This document shows, in pieces, positions 62,989-64,000 of a DNA stretch of 64,000 bases. Each line of letters begins with the position of its first letter. Position 1 is the stretch's first letter. The DNA lies in the NCBI GenBank assembly GCA_029265405.1, contig JAJUJI010000003.1, positions 186,001 through 250,000 of the forward strand. Direction: 5' to 3'. The notes under the pieces are model-generated. The model searched no databases, had not been told where the DNA came from, and saw only the letters and a list, made by a program, of their open reading frames with translations. The stretch is from Clostridiales bacterium. GTDB taxonomy: Bacteria > Bacillota > Clostridia > Oscillospirales > Oscillospiraceae. A program made the position numbers and the translations under genes.

Positions 62989-63033
62989 TTATATTATCAT
63001 AAATTCCGTATTTAAGAACGCGCGATAATATAA
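62989..63033 (-). promoter_or_regulatory. Promoter region and inverted repeat of the glycyl radical gene
   Basis: TTATATTATC (62989-62998) and its exact inverted copy GATAATATAA (63024-63033) are separated by 25 bp. On the minus strand the promoter-proximal copy contains the likely -10 (TAATAT or TATAAT), with TTCTTA or TTAAAT as a weak -35. The arrangement could be an operator. Confidence 0.45.
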
Positions 63034-63158
63034 CGCCGGCGGCCCGGGGCCCGCTCCGCGGCGCCCCCCGGCCCTTAGCTTCCCCATTATACCACCAAAG
63101 GCTCCGCTTGTGAACCGCCGCCCGGCATTTTGCCCAAAAAAGCGCTCCGGCCCCGCCC

Positions 63159-63186
63159 TTGATTTTTCCGCGCTTTGCGCTATAAT
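63159..63186 (+). promoter_or_regulatory. Upstream (P1) promoter of htrA
   Basis: TTGATT (63159-63164), 16-bp spacer, TATAAT (63181-63186), about 160 bp ahead of the ATG. Probably constitutive. Confidence 0.65.
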
Positions 63187-63216
63187 GGCCGTAGCCGGGG
63201 GCGGTTCCTTCCACTG

Positions 63217-63270
63217 TTTACATAAAATTCATACCCGATTTAAGCATAATTCAACATTGGAACTTATCCT
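63217..63270 (+). promoter_or_regulatory. Phased-box promoter (P2) of htrA
   Basis: Hexamers at 11-bp period: TTTACA (63217), TTCATA (63228), TTTAAG (63239) and TTCAAC (63250). TATCCT (63265-63270) lies 9 bp after the last. The first two boxes with their spacer differ from the ABC-operon array by only a few bases. Confidence 0.7.
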
Positions 63271-63343
63271 TGGCTTGTAAAAAAAGAAGAAAACGCGGAG
63301 CCCGACCTCATAGCATATAAGCGGAAAGGGGAATATATAAAAT

Positions 63344-64000
63344 ATGAAAACCGGCAAAAAGCGCATCCTCTCGATAACCGCCCTGTGCCTGGCCTGCCTT
63401 CTGATACTGGGGGCCGCCGGCTACGGCGCGGCTTCGTTCATACAGAACCATCCGATCAGCATAGTCGCCAATGGCTCCGGCCTCTCGGCCCCCTCCGGCG
63501 ACAGGGTGCTCGACGCGGCCGGCGGCGGCGTGTCCACCCTCGGCTCCTCCTTCACCCTCGGCTCCTCCTCAAAGGAGCTTAGCGCGACGCAGATTTACAC
63601 CCTGGCCTGCCAGGAGACCGTCGGCATTACCACCGACGTGAGCACCACCAACGTGTTCGGCCAGCAGGTTCCCGGCACCGTCAGCGGCACCGGCATCATC
63701 ATCACCTCCGACGGCTACATCCTCACAAACAACCACGTCATAGCCGAGGCCGTGAGCGGCGGCTACGAGGTGAAGGTGGTGCTCTACAACGGCGACAAGT
63801 ATACCGCCAAGATAGTCGGCTACGAGGACGACAACGACATAGCCGTCTTGAAGATAGACGCCACGGGGCTTGACGCCGTCACCATAGCCGACAGCGACAA
63901 GCTCCAGGTCGGCCAGCAGATCTACGCCGTCGGCAACCCCCTCGGCGAGCTGACCTACACCATGACAAGCGGCATCGTCAGCGCCCTTGACCGCGACATC
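63344..64000 (+). CDS. htrA: HtrA/DegP-type serine protease (3' part missing)
   Basis: 219 residues are visible. The N-terminus has a membrane anchor or uncleaved signal (about 8-31), a Ser/Gly linker (about 40-80) and the start of an S1C protease domain. The catalytic His is in YILTNNHVI and the Asp in NDIAVLKID; the Ser motif lies beyond the right edge. In contrast to the homologue at 32939-34354, the visible triad residues are intact, so this is probably the active HtrA. The ATG at 63344 follows GGAAAGGGG at slightly long spacing. Two promoters precede it. Confidence 0.9.
   Translation, partial: MKTGKKRILSITALCLACLLILGAAGYGAASFIQNHPISIVANGSGLSAPSGDRVLDAAGGGVSTLGSSFTLGSSSKELSATQIYTLACQETVGITTDVSTTNVFGQQVPGTVSGTGIIITSDGYILTNNHVIAEAVSGGYEVKVVLYNGDKYTAKIVGYEDDNDIAVLKIDATGLDAVTIADSDKLQVGQQIYAVGNPLGELTYTMTSGIVSALDRDI

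Larger units (their letters stand above)
62958..63343. other. Divergent intergenic region, 386 bp
   Basis: Holds the glycyl radical gene's promoter region with a 10-bp inverted repeat (62989-63033) and the two promoters of the right-edge htrA. The GC-rich middle (63034-63158) shows no feature that I can support. Confidence 0.6.

Overview
This 64 kb window is ordinary chromosome from a GC-rich member of the Firmicutes, most likely a Clostridia lineage of the Oscillospiraceae/Christensenellales kind found in guts. The evidence is the gene content: folate-dependent TrmFO beside TopA and DprA, an L10 leader ahead of rplJ, an IspH-ribosomal protein S1 fusion, ScpA/ScpB with the sporulation-associated YtfJ (GerW family) and a DUF2953 protein, CarD beside IspD/IspF, a UgpC/MsmX-type sugar ATPase, SLH-domain surface proteins and intergenic repeats of a type common in gut Clostridia. 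Despite high GC, Ile ATA and Arg AGG codons are frequent. I see no rRNA, tRNA, CRISPR array, transposase or prophage gene.

Layout, left to right. 1-7.8 kb (minus strand): greA-lysS-(membrane protein), then RNA methyltransferase-dprA-topA-trmFO; trmFO is cut by the left edge. 7.8-14.5 kb (minus): a sugar-ABC ATPase with its own promoter and terminator, then an operon of a CdaR/PucR-type regulator, ftsE, ftsX, a LytM/M23 FtsEX partner and a CtpA protease, which is a division and wall-remodelling module. 14.6-21.5 kb: rsuA, a divergent DUF4830 gene, and the operon rpiR-flavoprotein-cmk-plsC-ispH/rpsA. 21.5-29 kb (minus): carD-ispD-ispF-engB-M50 protease-scpA-scpB-DUF2953-ytfJ-dacF-rluB. 29-36.7 kb (minus): a PAP2-like protein, an SLH-anchored phosphodiester glycosidase, an HtrA homologue with a degenerate triad, and a two-component pair. 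36.7-43.2 kb: rplL/rplJ under an L10 leader, a membrane protein, rsmE, a ferritin-like protein, an intergenic repeat cluster, cdd, a peptide-type binding lipoprotein and pgeF. 43.2-48.7 kb: secA and the divergent metG, then a small membrane protein. 48.9-55.6 kb: a small unknown gene, then a TRAP transporter with a UroD-family gene, divergent from a PucR-type activator. 55.7-60.4 kb (plus): a Gld-type ABC transporter with a GldG-like and a DUF4340 protein. 60.5-63 kb (minus): a glycyl radical enzyme without an activating enzyme. 63.3 kb to the edge: an HtrA protease with its visible triad residues intact, cut by the right edge.

The most interesting pattern is regulatory. Four promoters carry arrays of TTyAyA-like hexamers in direct repeat at an exact 11-bp period, phased 9 or 19-20 bp from a -10 hexamer, as expected for an OmpR/PhoB-class response regulator. 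They lie upstream of the response regulator itself, the degenerate HtrA gene next to its histidine kinase, the Gld-type ABC operon 19 kb away and the HtrA gene at the right edge. Together they suggest one envelope-stress or phosphate-type regulon in which an apparently dead HtrA and an apparently active HtrA are co-controlled.

Gene starts were chosen from ribosome binding sites and gene overlaps. All functional names are from motif recognition by eye; no database search was run.
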